Assembly: GCA_963704355.1 (NCBI GenBank)
Contig: OY969891.1
Location: 2,852,001 to 2,916,000 of the forward strand
Reading direction: 5' to 3'
Origin: Bog-473 sp963704355
GTDB taxonomy: Bacteria; Actinomycetota; Acidimicrobiia; Acidimicrobiales; RAAP-2
DNA: 64,000 nucleotides
Under the pieces are notes generated by a model. The model saw nothing but the letters and a program-made list of their open reading frames with translations, did not search any database and had not been told where the DNA came from. Of the stretch, positions 41,442 through 51,800 are shown in pieces; position 1 is the first letter of the stretch; each line of letters opens with the position of its first letter. The position numbers and the translations under genes are program-made.

Positions 41442-43331
41442 ATGACGCTTGCCGCGGCCGGGCTCGTCTACGTCGCGCTGGGCTTCGTGCTCTGGATCCG
41501 CGCCTGGTCCGAGGGTGTGACCACCCACACGCTGTGCGGGTGCGGTGACCCGGCCTTGTTCCTGTGGTTCTTCCAGTGGCCCGCCACCGCGCTCGCCCAC
41601 GCGCAGAACCCCTTCTACTCGACCGCGCTGTTCCACCCGACCGGGGTCAACCTGCTGGCCCAGACGTCGGTCACGGGGCTGAGCCTGCCGCTCGTCCCGG
41701 TCACCTGGATCTGGGGCCCGGTCGCGTCGCTCAACGTGGCCGCCACGCTGACGCCCGCGCTGACCGCCTTCTTCGCGTTCGTCGTGCTGCGGCGCTGGAC
41801 CCCTTGGACGCCGGCCGCCTTCGTCGGGGGCCTGCTCTACGGCTTCTCGCCCTTCGTGCTGAGCAGCCTGCAGTTCGCACACCTCATGACGGCCGCGCTG
41901 ATGCTGCTGCCCCTGATCCTGGCGGTGCTGGACGAGATACTCATCCGCCAACGCCACAGCCCGGTGTGGGGCGGCGTCCTCCTCGCGCTCTTGGTCTTCG
42001 CCCAGTTCTTCCTCTCCTCCGAGCTCCTCGCCCTCAGCGCCGTGCTCGTCGTCATCTGCCTCGTGGTGCTGGTGGCCGCCGCCTTGATCCTCGACCCGGC
42101 CGAGCTACGTCGGCTGGCCCCCCACGCCGCTCAGGGCCTGGGGGTCGGGCTGCTCTTGAGTGCGGTGCTGCTCGCGTGGCCGGTGTGGTTCGCGCTCGAC
42201 GGGCCGGCGCACCTCTCCGGCCTCGTCTGGCACAACCTCAACGCGATCGGCGGCTACATCCCGTCCAACTTCGTGGCGCCGGACTACCCGAGCCGCGGCA
42301 CCGACATCTATCAGGCCCTGGGCGGCTACGAAGGATCGCCGCTGGCCTCGGCCGGCTACCTCGGGTGGAGCTTCCTCGTCGTCCTGGCCGCCGGGGTCGC
42401 GGTGTTCTGGCGCGACCGGCGCATGTGGTTCTTCGGCTTCTTGTTCCTGCTGTGCGGCGTCTTGTCGCTGGGCCCGCCGCACGGCTGGTGGGTCCCCGAG
42501 CAGATCTTCGACCGCCTGCCCGTGCTCGAGAACGTGATCGAGCAGCGGTACATGGCCGTCGGGCTCCTGGCGGCCGCCGTGCTCCTGGCCGTGATCCTCA
42601 CCCACGTCCACGAGTGGGCGCCGGACTGGCGCGGCGCGCTCGGCGCGCTCGTGGTGGCGGTCGTCGCCCTGTTCCCGATCACCGCGACGTTCGCGCCCCG
42701 GCTGCCCTTTGCCATGCGGCCGGTGATCCTGCCGCGGTGGTACACCACGGTCGCGCCCACGCTGCCCTCGGGCCGCGTGCTGCTCTCCTACCCGGCGCCG
42801 TTCTCGGGCATCCAGTCGGCGATGTCGTGGCAGGCGGTCAACCGGATGCACTACAGCCAGGCCGGCGGCGGCGGACCGCAGGGTCAGGCCTTCCGCGCCG
42901 GGTCGGCCGCGCCGGGCTTCACCGTGCTGAGCCGGCTCGGCTTCGACGTCTCGGTCCCCCAACCGGTGGGCACGCCGGCGCAGTACGCCGCGGTGCGCCA
43001 CGCCCTCGATGTGTGGCAGGTGGACACGGTCGTGATCGCGACCAACCTCGGCGCGCCCGCTCTCCAGCAGGGCCACGACCCGACATACGCCGCCGCCTTC
43101 ATGACCGCCGCCCTGGGGGTCATGCCCACGCTGCAGGCGGGGGCATGGGTGTGGGACGACGTGCAGCACGACCATCGGGCGCCGCTCCACGTGCCGCCCG
43201 GCACCGTCGGGTCCTGTGTGCTGCGGGCGGAGGGCCCCTCGGGCCGGGTGGTGGCCAGCCTGCGCGCCGCGCGCTGCGTCGGCCTGCACGGTCTTTCCGC
43301 CGGTACGGCCACCGCGGCGCCGTCGCCGTAG
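41442..43331 (+). CDS. Large polytopic membrane protein, GT-C-like
   Basis: A 629-residue membrane protein with about twelve hydrophobic helices and a C-terminal extracytoplasmic region (after about residue 420). An early loop has CGCGDPALFLWFFQW and NPFYSTALFHPTGVNLL, a layout seen in uncharacterised actinobacterial glycosyltransferase-like proteins. The frame stays open upstream through an Arg-rich stretch of about 25 codons to the preceding stop, so translation could begin at a non-ATG codon nearer 41352. It probably acts on envelope glycan. Confidence 0.7.
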   Translation: MTLAAAGLVYVALGFVLWIRAWSEGVTTHTLCGCGDPALFLWFFQWPATALAHAQNPFYSTALFHPTGVNLLAQTSVTGLSLPLVPVTWIWGPVASLNVAATLTPALTAFFAFVVLRRWTPWTPAAFVGGLLYGFSPFVLSSLQFAHLMTAALMLLPLILAVLDEILIRQRHSPVWGGVLLALLVFAQFFLSSELLALSAVLVVICLVVLVAAALILDPAELRRLAPHAAQGLGVGLLLSAVLLAWPVWFALDGPAHLSGLVWHNLNAIGGYIPSNFVAPDYPSRGTDIYQALGGYEGSPLASAGYLGWSFLVVLAAGVAVFWRDRRMWFFGFLFLLCGVLSLGPPHGWWVPEQIFDRLPVLENVIEQRYMAVGLLAAAVLLAVILTHVHEWAPDWRGALGALVVAVVALFPITATFAPRLPFAMRPVILPRWYTTVAPTLPSGRVLLSYPAPFSGIQSAMSWQAVNRMHYSQAGGGGPQGQAFRAGSAAPGFTVLSRLGFDVSVPQPVGTPAQYAAVRHALDVWQVDTVVIATNLGAPALQQGHDPTYAAAFMTAALGVMPTLQAGAWVWDDVQHDHRAPLHVPPGTVGSCVLRAEGPSGRVVASLRAARCVGLHGLSAGTATAAPSP

Positions 43332-43455
43332 AGCCCGAGAGGCGAGCCGTCCGGCGTCCCAGGCCAGCGCAGGGCCCGAATTGAGCCACCCCGCACAATC
43401 GGCGTGAAATGATGAGGCGCTGCCGCCCGCGGGCCGGGGTCGATCGCCTCACCTG

Positions 43456-44016
43456 GTGGCGGCAGAGAAGGCACAGGGGCGCGTTTTGTCGGCGCGGGAG
43501 CAGAAGGACGGCGCTGACGTGACGCGAGCGGGGATGGACGACAGGGTGCGGGTGGCCTGCCTGCTCGCGCTGTCGGCGCTGGCCGTGGCCCTGCCGGCTC
43601 CGGTCGGCGCGGCCCACCTGGCGAGCGACCTCCCGGCTGCGATCGCCATCTTCTCGGAGTTTGGTGCGAGAGTGGTGTTCGTCACCATGCCGTACGTCGA
43701 CCCCTCGCAACGCCAGACCGACGGCCTGCCGTGGTCGGAGAACACCCCGGCCCGCACCCCGGCCTACCACGAGCTCGTGCGCCAAGTGCCACATGCCGAC
43801 CCCCGGCACGTGCGCGTCGTCGACCTGAACCGGATGCTGGCGCCGGCGGGGGTGTACACGGCGTCGCTCGACGGGATCGACGTGCGGTCGACCGACGGCA
43901 TCCGCATCAGCCCGGCGGGCGGTGCGCTGTTCCAGCCCGAGATCCTGCCTCAGGTCGTGCGGTTCGGCCTGCAGGACGCGGCGGCGACGAAGGCGGAGAC
44001 GAGGGCGCCTCGGTGA
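43456..44016 (+). CDS. SGNH-hydrolase-type fragment lacking its catalytic N-terminal half
   Basis: A 186-residue protein. After a possible membrane helix (VACLLALSALAVALPAPVGAA), it contains the C-terminal half of an SGNH domain of the acyltransferase-associated kind. This includes ARVVFVTMPYVDPSQRQTDG, VRVVDLNRMLAPAG and the block with D-G-I-R-I-S-P-A-G-G where the catalytic Asp/His pair normally lies (DGxHxS). Here the His is replaced by Arg (TDGIRISPAGG), and no GDS nucleophile block exists upstream. It is probably a degraded remnant. Its stop overlaps the flippase start by four bases. Confidence 0.6.
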   Translation: MAAEKAQGRVLSAREQKDGADVTRAGMDDRVRVACLLALSALAVALPAPVGAAHLASDLPAAIAIFSEFGARVVFVTMPYVDPSQRQTDGLPWSENTPARTPAYHELVRQVPHADPRHVRVVDLNRMLAPAGVYTASLDGIDVRSTDGIRISPAGGALFQPEILPQVVRFGLQDAAATKAETRAPR

Positions 44017-45476
44017 GCGACCGCGAAGCGGCCGACCCGGCCGCGGCGGAGGTCGTGGTCGAGTCGGTGCCTGCGGCCATGTCGCTCGCCCCCAACGCGG
44101 TCGGTCCCAACCTCGGGGCCGAGTTGCTGCTCGATGCCGACGCCCGTCCCGGCGTCGAGTCGATGCGGGCGGGCCTGCTCCAGGCGGGACCGCTGGCCAT
44201 CGCGGGCGTGGTGGCGAACGGGGCCAGCGTCATCCTGACCGTCGCCCTGGCCCGGCTGCTGTCGCCGCACAGTTACGGCGTCCTCAACCAGCTGACCGGC
44301 CTGTACCTCATCCTCTCCATGCCGGGGTCGGCCGTGGTCGTGGCGGTCGTGCGGCGGGTGACGATGTGGCACGAGGACGGCAGCGGGCACCTCGTGCGGC
44401 GCTGGGCCGGCCGCGTGCACCGCCAGGGGACGATGCTCGTCCTGCTGTGGGCGGTGGTCGTGTACCTCAGCCGGCACGGGGTGGCGGTGCTGCTGAACCA
44501 ACAGAGCGGCGTCGGGATTGCGGCCATCCTCACCGCGGCGGGCTTCTTCGTTCTCCTCTCGCTCGACCGGGGTCTCCTGCAGGCACACCGGTCCTACAAG
44601 CCGCTGGCCGTCAACCTCATTGTGGAGGCGGGCGTGCGGGTGATCGCCGTGGTGGTGCTGGTCGGCGCCGGCTTCGGCCCCTCGGGCGCCGCCGTAGGCG
44701 TGCTGATCGGCGAGCTGGCGGCGACGGCGCATGCCCGCTACGCGTCGGTGCGGGCGTGGTCGGGCGGTGCCACGCCGCGCCCGTGGCTCGTCGCGGGCTG
44801 GGTGGCGGCGGTGCGGCCGGACCCAGTCCTCGCCGGCGGGAACAGCGAGCGCAGGACGGTGGCACTCGACCTGGCCGTGGCGTCGATCGCGCTGTCGATG
44901 GTGGCCGTGCTGCAGAACATCGACGTGCTGATCGTGGGGCGCGACAACCCCGGCCACAGCGGCGCTTACGCCGCCGTCTCGGTGACCAGCAAGGCCATCG
45001 TGTTCGGGGCGGTGGTGCTCGGGGGCTACCTGCTCCCCGAGGCCGCCATCCGCTGGCGCCAGGGGGGCCATGCCCTGCGGCAGTTGGCAGTGGTGCTGGT
45101 GTTGCTCGCCATCCCGTCGCTGGTGCTGCTGGCGGTGGCACTGGTGGCGCCGCAGGTGTTGCTCGAGCTCGTCTTCCATCACGACTACACGGCGGCGTCG
45201 GACGCGCTGGCGCCGTTGGTCATCGCCATGATCATGCTCAGCGTGTCGGTGGTGCTCACGATGTACCTGCTCGCCGTCGGGCGGCGCTGGGTGGCCGGCG
45301 TGCTCGTCGCCGGAGCCGGCGTGCTGACCCTGGCCGTGCTCTCGGCCCATGGCGCGCCGAGGGCGACGGCGCTGGTCGACCTGGGGGTGCAGGCGGGGGT
45401 GCTGTCGGTGATCGTGGTCGGGTTCGTCGTGGTGCACCGGGTCAGGCTGGGGCAGCAACCCGCAGAGCTAACCTGA
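44013..45476 (+). CDS. Polysaccharide flippase, Wzx/MOP superfamily
   Basis: A 487-residue integral membrane protein with about twelve helices. The first helices show ANGASVILTVALARLLSPHSYGVLNQ, the L-x-P-x-x-Y-G motif of O-antigen and teichoic-acid flippases. It should move lipid-linked glycan across the membrane. The N-terminal 50 residues are cytoplasmic and acidic. GTG 44013 is chosen because it overlaps the preceding stop by four bases. Confidence 0.85.
   Translation: MSDREAADPAAAEVVVESVPAAMSLAPNAVGPNLGAELLLDADARPGVESMRAGLLQAGPLAIAGVVANGASVILTVALARLLSPHSYGVLNQLTGLYLILSMPGSAVVVAVVRRVTMWHEDGSGHLVRRWAGRVHRQGTMLVLLWAVVVYLSRHGVAVLLNQQSGVGIAAILTAAGFFVLLSLDRGLLQAHRSYKPLAVNLIVEAGVRVIAVVVLVGAGFGPSGAAVGVLIGELAATAHARYASVRAWSGGATPRPWLVAGWVAAVRPDPVLAGGNSERRTVALDLAVASIALSMVAVLQNIDVLIVGRDNPGHSGAYAAVSVTSKAIVFGAVVLGGYLLPEAAIRWRQGGHALRQLAVVLVLLAIPSLVLLAVALVAPQVLLELVFHHDYTAASDALAPLVIAMIMLSVSVVLTMYLLAVGRRWVAGVLVAGAGVLTLAVLSAHGAPRATALVDLGVQAGVLSVIVVGFVVVHRVRLGQQPAELT
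45469..45474 (+). promoter_or_regulatory. Putative -10 box of GT4 gene
   Basis: TAACCT lies over the last codons of the flippase gene and ends six bases before the next ATG, the tightest leaderless spacing seen together with uvrA. The glycosyltransferase may be transcribed separately as well as from the cluster. Confidence 0.45.
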
Positions 45477-45480
45477 CCCG

Positions 45481-46725
45481 ATGGGTGACGACTCGGGGCC
45501 CGTGGCGGCCGGGCCCGAAGCGCGTCGCCGCGCCGAGACGCCCGCCGACCGGCACGCACAAGCGGAACCCCAGCGGCATGACGAGCGCGCCGTATTGGCC
45601 GGCATCGCTGCGGACGCCGGCATCCGCCGCATCCACCTCGTGGCCTGGCGGGATCTCGACGACCCCGAGGCGGGCGGTTCCGAGCTGCACGCCCACCACA
45701 TTGCGGCGCTCTGGGCCGCCGCCGGCCTCGACGTCACGTTCCGCACCTCCGCGGTGCCGGGTGGGCCGGAAGCACTGAGCCGCGACGGCTACCGGGTGCT
45801 GCGGCGTTCCGGCCGCTACGCCGTCTTTCCGGGGGCCGCGTGGGAGGGCTTGCGCATGGGCCACCGGCCGGGCGACGCCCTCGTCGAGATCTGGAACGGC
45901 ATGCCCTTCTTCTCACCCTTGTGGTACCGGGGGCCCCGGATCGTGTTCCTGCACCACGTGCACGCCGAGATGTGGGGCATGGTGCTGCCGCCGACCCTGG
46001 CCCGGCTCGGCGACACCGTGGAGCGGCGCATCGCGCCGCGCTTCTACCGCTCGAGCCGGATCGTGACGCTGTCCGAGTCCTCGCGGTCCGAGATCGTCGA
46101 GATGCTGCGGCTGCCGCCGGCCCACGTCACCGTGGCCCCACCGGGGGTCGACCCGCGCTTCACGCCCGGCGAGCACCGCTCGCCGACGCCGCTCGTGGTG
46201 GCGGTGGGCCGCCTGGTGCCGGTGAAGCGCTTCGATGCGTTGATGCGGGCGCTGGCCAAGGTGAAGAAGGACCAACCCGATCTGCACGCGGTCATCATCG
46301 GCGAGGGCTACGAGCGCCCGGCGCTCGAGGCACTGCGCGCCGAGCTCGGGGCGACCGAGTGGGTGAGCCTGCCCGGCCACGCCGAAGACGACGAGCTGGT
46401 CTCGTGGTACCGGCGGGCCTGGGTCGTGGCCAGCAGCTCGCAGCGCGAGGGATGGGGCATGACCTTGACCGAGGCGGGGGCGTGCGGGACGCCGGCCGTG
46501 GCCTCCGCCATCGCAGGGCACACCGACGCGGTGCTCGACGGCGAGTCGGGCCTGTTGGTCGACGACGTCGGCGACCTGTGGTCGGCGCTCGAGCGTGTCC
46601 TCGGCGACGAGGTGCTGCGCAGCCGCCTGGCGAAGGGCGCGTTGGCGCGCGCCCGATGGTTCAGCTGGGACGCCACCGCCCGCCGCACGCTGGAGGCGCT
46701 GGCGAGCGCGGCGACCAACTCGTAG
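45481..46725 (+). CDS. Glycosyltransferase family 4 (GT-B)
   Basis: A 414-residue cytoplasmic glycosyltransferase. The N-terminal domain has GGSELHAHHIAALWAAAGLD; the linker reaches VAPPGVDPRFTPGEH. The donor site has VVAVGRLVPVKRFDALMRAL and the E-x7-E motif REGWGMTLTEAGACGTPAVA. The first 40 residues are charged and probably disordered. It likely extends a lipid-linked oligosaccharide before flipping. Confidence 0.9.
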   Translation: MGDDSGPVAAGPEARRRAETPADRHAQAEPQRHDERAVLAGIAADAGIRRIHLVAWRDLDDPEAGGSELHAHHIAALWAAAGLDVTFRTSAVPGGPEALSRDGYRVLRRSGRYAVFPGAAWEGLRMGHRPGDALVEIWNGMPFFSPLWYRGPRIVFLHHVHAEMWGMVLPPTLARLGDTVERRIAPRFYRSSRIVTLSESSRSEIVEMLRLPPAHVTVAPPGVDPRFTPGEHRSPTPLVVAVGRLVPVKRFDALMRALAKVKKDQPDLHAVIIGEGYERPALEALRAELGATEWVSLPGHAEDDELVSWYRRAWVVASSSQREGWGMTLTEAGACGTPAVASAIAGHTDAVLDGESGLLVDDVGDLWSALERVLGDEVLRSRLAKGALARARWFSWDATARRTLEALASAATNS

Positions 46726-46727
46726 AG

Positions 46728-46754
46728 CCGGCCCGCACTGAGCGCGCGGGCCGG
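46728..46754. terminator. Bidirectional terminator-like hairpin
   Basis: CCGGCCCGC and GCGGGCCGG form a perfect nine-pair stem with a nine-base loop exactly between the convergent GT4 and propeller-protein genes. There is no T run on either side, but position and strength fit a shared terminator. Confidence 0.6.
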
Positions 46755-46763
46755 TGTCGACCC

Positions 46764-48743
46764 TTAGGCGGCGATCCCGATGATCGGCTTGTTGAGGGTG
46801 ATCGCACCCGTCGAGCCGAGGAACGGTGGCACCCCGTTCGTGCCGGGGAAGGAGAAGACCCCGCCGTCGGAACCCGACAGGTAGTAGCCCCCCGGGACCG
46901 TTGTCATCCCGACGATCGGCTTGTTGAGGGTGAGCGCACCGGTCGAGCCGAGGAACGGCGGGCCGCCCACGCTGAGGGCGGGGTAGCTGAAGATCCCGCC
47001 GTCGGAGGCGACGAGGTAGTAGCCGCCGCCCACCGGCACCGACATGCCGACTACGGGCTTGTTCAGATGGATGGCCCCCGTCGAGCCGTAGAAGGTGGCG
47101 TCCCCGAAGGCGAAGATGCCGCCGTCGGAGGCCACCAGGTAGTAGCCCTTGCCGTCGGGCGTGGCGGCCATGCCGACGATGGGCTTGTTGAGCGTGATGG
47201 CGCCGGTCGAGCCGTAGAACTGGGCGTCGCCGTAGCTGAAGATCCCGCCGTCAGTCGCGACGAGCCAGTAGCCGGCCCCGTCGGGTGTCACCGCCATGCC
47301 GACGATGGGCTTGTTCAGATGGATGGCCCCTGCCGAACCGTCGAACTCCGCGGAGCCATAGTTGAAGATGCCGCCGTCCGAGGCCACCAGGTAGTAGCCG
47401 TCACTGGCGGGCATGACGCCGATGCCGACAATCGGCGCGTTGAGCGCCATGCCCCCGGTCGAGCCGAGGAACGGCGCCCCCGGGCCGTAGGAGAACACGC
47501 CACCGTCAGTGGCCACGAAGCGGTAGCCCGAGCGCGCGATGGGCGCGGACATTGCGAACGCGCCCAACGTGGGCCCCGCGTTGGTCTGGTCACCGACGGC
47601 CACGCAGGCCCAGTCGGTGAGACACGTCTCCGCCCTGAGCTCCGTCGCCGTTGAGCCGGTGCCGTTGGGCGTGTTGGGGACGATGGACCAAGCCGTCCCG
47701 TTCCAGGTGAGCGCGAGGGAGGCCGGGGACTGGCCGGACGTCTGGTTGGACCGTCCGACCGCGCTGCACGAGGTCGCGCTGATGCAGTCGACCCCCAAGA
47801 GCCGCTGGTTCCGGGAGGTGGACGTCTGCGGCGTGCTCGTCGGCACCGACCACGCCGAGCCGTTCCACATCTCGATCAGGTTCTGGGTGGTGCTCCCGCC
47901 GACCTGGCCGACGGCCTGGCAGAACGAGGCCCCGGCGCACGACACCGAGGACAAGAAGCTGCCGCCGGGCAGGCTCGTGCTGATGCCGGTGTTGGCTAGG
48001 GACCACGCCGTGCCGTTCCACTGCTCGGCGAAGGGGACGCCGTTGGCGCCGTTGGCGTTCGTGTTGCCCACCGCGATGCACTGCGTGCTGCTCACGCAGT
48101 CCATGCCCGTGGCCTCGGGCTCGGGTGAAGACCCCGACACCGTTGGTGTCGCCGCGGCGACGGCCGACCAGGCCGTGCCGTTCCACTGGTTACCGAAGAC
48201 CATGGGAGTGGCGACGTTGAACCCGGTCCCGAGCGTCTCGCACGAGTTGGCGGCGACGCAGGAGACCGAGCTGAGGTACACGAGGGTGGTGAAACCTGCC
48301 GGTGGCACTGTCGTCGTCGCGGTCCAGCTCGTGCCGTTCCACACCTCGGCGAATCCGCCCGAGCCGGTGGCGCCGACGGCCATGCAGAAGGACGGGCCGG
48401 CACACGAGACGCCGTTGAGCGTGTCGTTGGCGCTCGGCGGCACCGTCACGCTGGTGACGACGCTCCACACGGTGCCGTTCCACTGCTCGACGAGGAGGCC
48501 CCCTCCGGTCGCCTGCTTCTGCTGGCCGACGGCGACGCAGAACGACGCCGTGGCGCACGACACCGCGTTGAGCTGGTTGCCGCCCGAACCGGCCGCCGCG
48601 TTGGCGTTCGTCCAGTTGGTCGCGCTGACAAGCGGTGGGCTGGTCGGGTTGCCCGCGCCGGCCGGTGCCGTACCGAGTGTGGCAAGGGTCAGGGCGACCA
48701 GCATGCTGGCCGCGCCGATCAGGAATGTACGGAGTGTGGTCAC
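46764..48743 (-). CDS. Secreted double beta-propeller repeat protein
   Basis: A 659-residue exported protein: signal peptide (MTTLRTFLIGAASMLVALTL, cleavage near residue 30), then about seven repeats of the type SCATASFCVAVG...WNGTVWS, each with a CxxxxxC pair. A second set of six repeats of about 42 residues follows, GYYLVASDGGIFSYGDA...FYGSTGAI.LNKPIVGM. Together they suggest two propellers of seven and six blades. The second set makes near-tandem DNA repeats at about 46764-47540. GTG start with GGAGG just upstream. Probably surface-exposed and adhesive; ligand unknown. Confidence 0.85.
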   Translation of the reverse strand: MTTLRTFLIGAASMLVALTLATLGTAPAGAGNPTSPPLVSATNWTNANAAAGSGGNQLNAVSCATASFCVAVGQQKQATGGGLLVEQWNGTVWSVVTSVTVPPSANDTLNGVSCAGPSFCMAVGATGSGGFAEVWNGTSWTATTTVPPAGFTTLVYLSSVSCVAANSCETLGTGFNVATPMVFGNQWNGTAWSAVAAATPTVSGSSPEPEATGMDCVSSTQCIAVGNTNANGANGVPFAEQWNGTAWSLANTGISTSLPGGSFLSSVSCAGASFCQAVGQVGGSTTQNLIEMWNGSAWSVPTSTPQTSTSRNQRLLGVDCISATSCSAVGRSNQTSGQSPASLALTWNGTAWSIVPNTPNGTGSTATELRAETCLTDWACVAVGDQTNAGPTLGAFAMSAPIARSGYRFVATDGGVFSYGPGAPFLGSTGGMALNAPIVGIGVMPASDGYYLVASDGGIFNYGSAEFDGSAGAIHLNKPIVGMAVTPDGAGYWLVATDGGIFSYGDAQFYGSTGAITLNKPIVGMAATPDGKGYYLVASDGGIFAFGDATFYGSTGAIHLNKPVVGMSVPVGGGYYLVASDGGIFSYPALSVGGPPFLGSTGALTLNKPIVGMTTVPGGYYLSGSDGGVFSFPGTNGVPPFLGSTGAITLNKPIIGIAA

Positions 48744-48852
48744 AACCGGCCTCCATTGTTCTCATCGAGCGCGAATGCTCAGTGGTTTCCCCACTGGCGA
48801 CCGTACTCGGGTCTGCGAGCCGTTGCTGACACGAACGCGCCGCACGCACGTG

Positions 48853-51800
48853 TCACCCGCGTGACGGCACCGCTGCCGTGCCTGGAGTCGAGCGCGCCGG
48901 ACTCGTCGCCGCGCCGTCGGCCGCTGAGCTTTCGGGCGACGCTGCTACCCGGGTGGCGCGGCGGCCGAGGGGTTTGGGGACGCGCCGCGCGAAGCTAGAG
49001 ATCACCGCGTCCGCGACGAGGAGCACGACGCCGAGCCAGATGAGATTGCCGGCATGGATGAACGAGCCCGCCCAGTTGGAGCCGGGCAGGTAGCGGTGAA
49101 CGCGCTGCCCTTCGACGACGTTCAGGCATCCGGCAACGACGAACGCGATGCCGGCGATCGTCGGCGCGGCGCGCAGCCGCGGGACGAGCAACCCGACGGC
49201 CACGATGACGCCCACCGCCAACCCGGCCCGAGGCGGGGCCACGAGGAGCGCCACGCCCCCGGTGACGGCGCCGAGGATCACCGCACGCACGATGCGTCGC
49301 CACCACGGCCATCGGACGTCGGCGCTCGGCGCTGACCCCGGCGGCGCGGGATTGCCGAAGGGGAGGGCGAGCGCCGGCAGATCGAAGGGGCGGTCGGGCC
49401 GTTCGGGTGCGTCCGGGCCTGCCGGGCCGCGCAGGCGGCGGGGCAGCCGAGCCCGGACCCAGCGACGGGCCCGGATGGGGAGCAGGCCGAGCAGGAGGCA
49501 CAGGACGAGGGTCGCCCCCGACACCGCCAGCGCCGCCCACACCAGCCGCTGCGGCGTCCAAGTGAGCTCGACGGTGAACGACGAGCCACCGAGCGCCCGA
49601 AGCTCGGCCGCGGTGACGTGCCACCCGTTGGCGAACCCGTCGACCAACTGTGGAGGGCCAAGGTTCACCGCGTGGGAGCCGGCGCGCGCCCCGGGACCGG
49701 GAGAGGCCACGGCTTGCCACCCCTTGTTGACGCTCTGTCCGAACACCAGCTCGAAGGGTTGCGTCGCACCCTGCACCGCGATGCCGTGGCCGTCGATGTG
49801 CGACGACGTGGTCGTGACGCTGGGAGCCGCTCCGGGCTGGACGGCCGGGATCTGGGGCGTGCCCGCCGGGGTGGTGGTGACCGCCGGACCCGCTCCACCC
49901 GTGGCGGCCGAGTCGAGCACGAGCTGGTCGATGTTCCAGCCGGTGCACGTGGTTGGTGTGGACGCGCACGGAGGATTGTGGCCGACGGCCGTCTCGACAA
50001 CGTGGGTCCCGGCGGCGAGCGTGATGCCGTTGGCGTCGGGCCCGCAGGGGACGACCTGGCCCTCGCCGCCGTTGAGCGCCTGGGTGGTCGATCCGACGAC
50101 GGAGACGTCGACGGGCTGCCCGTCGATCGTCATCAGGTTGGCCACGCAGTTGCCCGGCAGCTGTGCCGGCGTGGGCGACGACAGCACTCCGGGGAAGCCG
50201 ATCTCGGCGATGCCGAGCGGGAGCGCCAACGGGCCGGCGGAGTAGTAGTTGGCCGCGTACTCGGGCCGGATGCCCGTGAAGGTCACGATGAAGTGCGAGC
50301 CCGTCAGGGGTGCGAACAAGACCGGCACGGTGGTCACCGCCCCGGGCACGGTGCTGTCGGCGATGGGGGGGAGGGTGACCTGACGCGTCTGGCTGCCGGA
50401 GGTGATCGTCATGGACGTCGGCACCGAGTGGCGGCCGTCGGCGATCACCTGCATGTTGATCTCGCCGACCTGCTGCGGCTTGGTCAGGTCGTAGGTCAGC
50501 GTCGACCCGATCTGCGCGTTGGTGCCGAGGCCGGGTTGCCACGCCGTGCTGGCGTCGCCGTCGACGGTGGCCGACGCCGTGGCCTTGAGGTCGCCGGGGA
50601 GTCGCCCCGACGAGTACGCGTCCTTAACGCCGTTCGCCCCATTGGTCGAGCGCCCGACGAGACGGTCGATTTCGTCGTCAGGGATCAAGGACGAGAGGCT
50701 GGCGCTGCCCGACAGGGTGAACGTGCGGGCCGTGGGCAGCGTGAATTGGCGGGCGATCGAGGTCTCCGGGTCGCTCCGCGGGGGGTACTGCGAGGTGCGC
50801 GACCGGGTCATCACGACGGTGAGGCGATTGGAGGCGGAGGCGGAGCCGAGGCGGGAGAGCATCTGGGTGGGCATCTGCAGCACCTGGTGCACCTGCTGGC
50901 CGGGGATCTCGACCTCGGAGAACCCGACGGCGGCCGCCGTCAACGGGGGCGCCGTGTTGTCCGTCGTGCCGTCGATCGTGACCCGCAGGGTGTGGAACGT
51001 CTCGGGGGGGAACGTGAGCGTCTGCCCGGACGTGACGTGCGACGCGGCCGTGAGGTCGTACTTCACCGGGTGCTTTCCGTCGAACGTGAGCGTCACCGAC
51101 GAGACCCAGCGCGAACGGTCGCCTCGCTGCGGCTGGACGAGCGTGACGTGGTCGGTCGTCACCGGGTTGGTGAACCGCGCCTGCCACCACTGGCCGGCGG
51201 GATCGGGCACGAAGGTGCCGGTGATCCAGGCGGTGTCGAAGTTGTTGTCGATGGCGCTGTAGGCCTGGTCCTCGGGTGTGTATGAGACCCCGTTGCCGTA
51301 GCTGCTCGCGGTGACGTTCACCGCGCCCACGTAAGTGGCGTACGTCTTCGACGTGATGGTAGAGCCCGGGAACAGCTCGACGGGGCTGTCGCTCAGGTCG
51401 GTCTTGGCCGGGTTCTCGCCAGGCGTCTCGGTGTAGCCCACGTTGGCGGTCAAGGTGTCCCAGCGGAACGCCTGCTTGCGGTTCGTGTCGGTGAGGACCA
51501 GGTGCGCGCCCTGGGCGGCGAGGTCGCCGAGGCGGGAGGGATCGGTGGCCAGCGTTCCCGCGTAGTAGATGGCGCTGTCGGTATTGAGGAGGCCGAGTCC
51601 GGCGAGGTTGTTCAGGCCGGTGGCGTCGCCTTCCATGACGAGCGCGCCGGTGTCGGACTCCCCGCGCAGCAACGGCCGCGGATTGGGCACGGTGTAGGTC
51701 ACGATGGGCGACGGCCAGCCGACGTTGCCCGGGACCGACAGGTCCTCTTCGTTGAGCGTCGAAACCGTCGAGAGGTTGGGGCGCGGCGTGCCGAAGGAGA

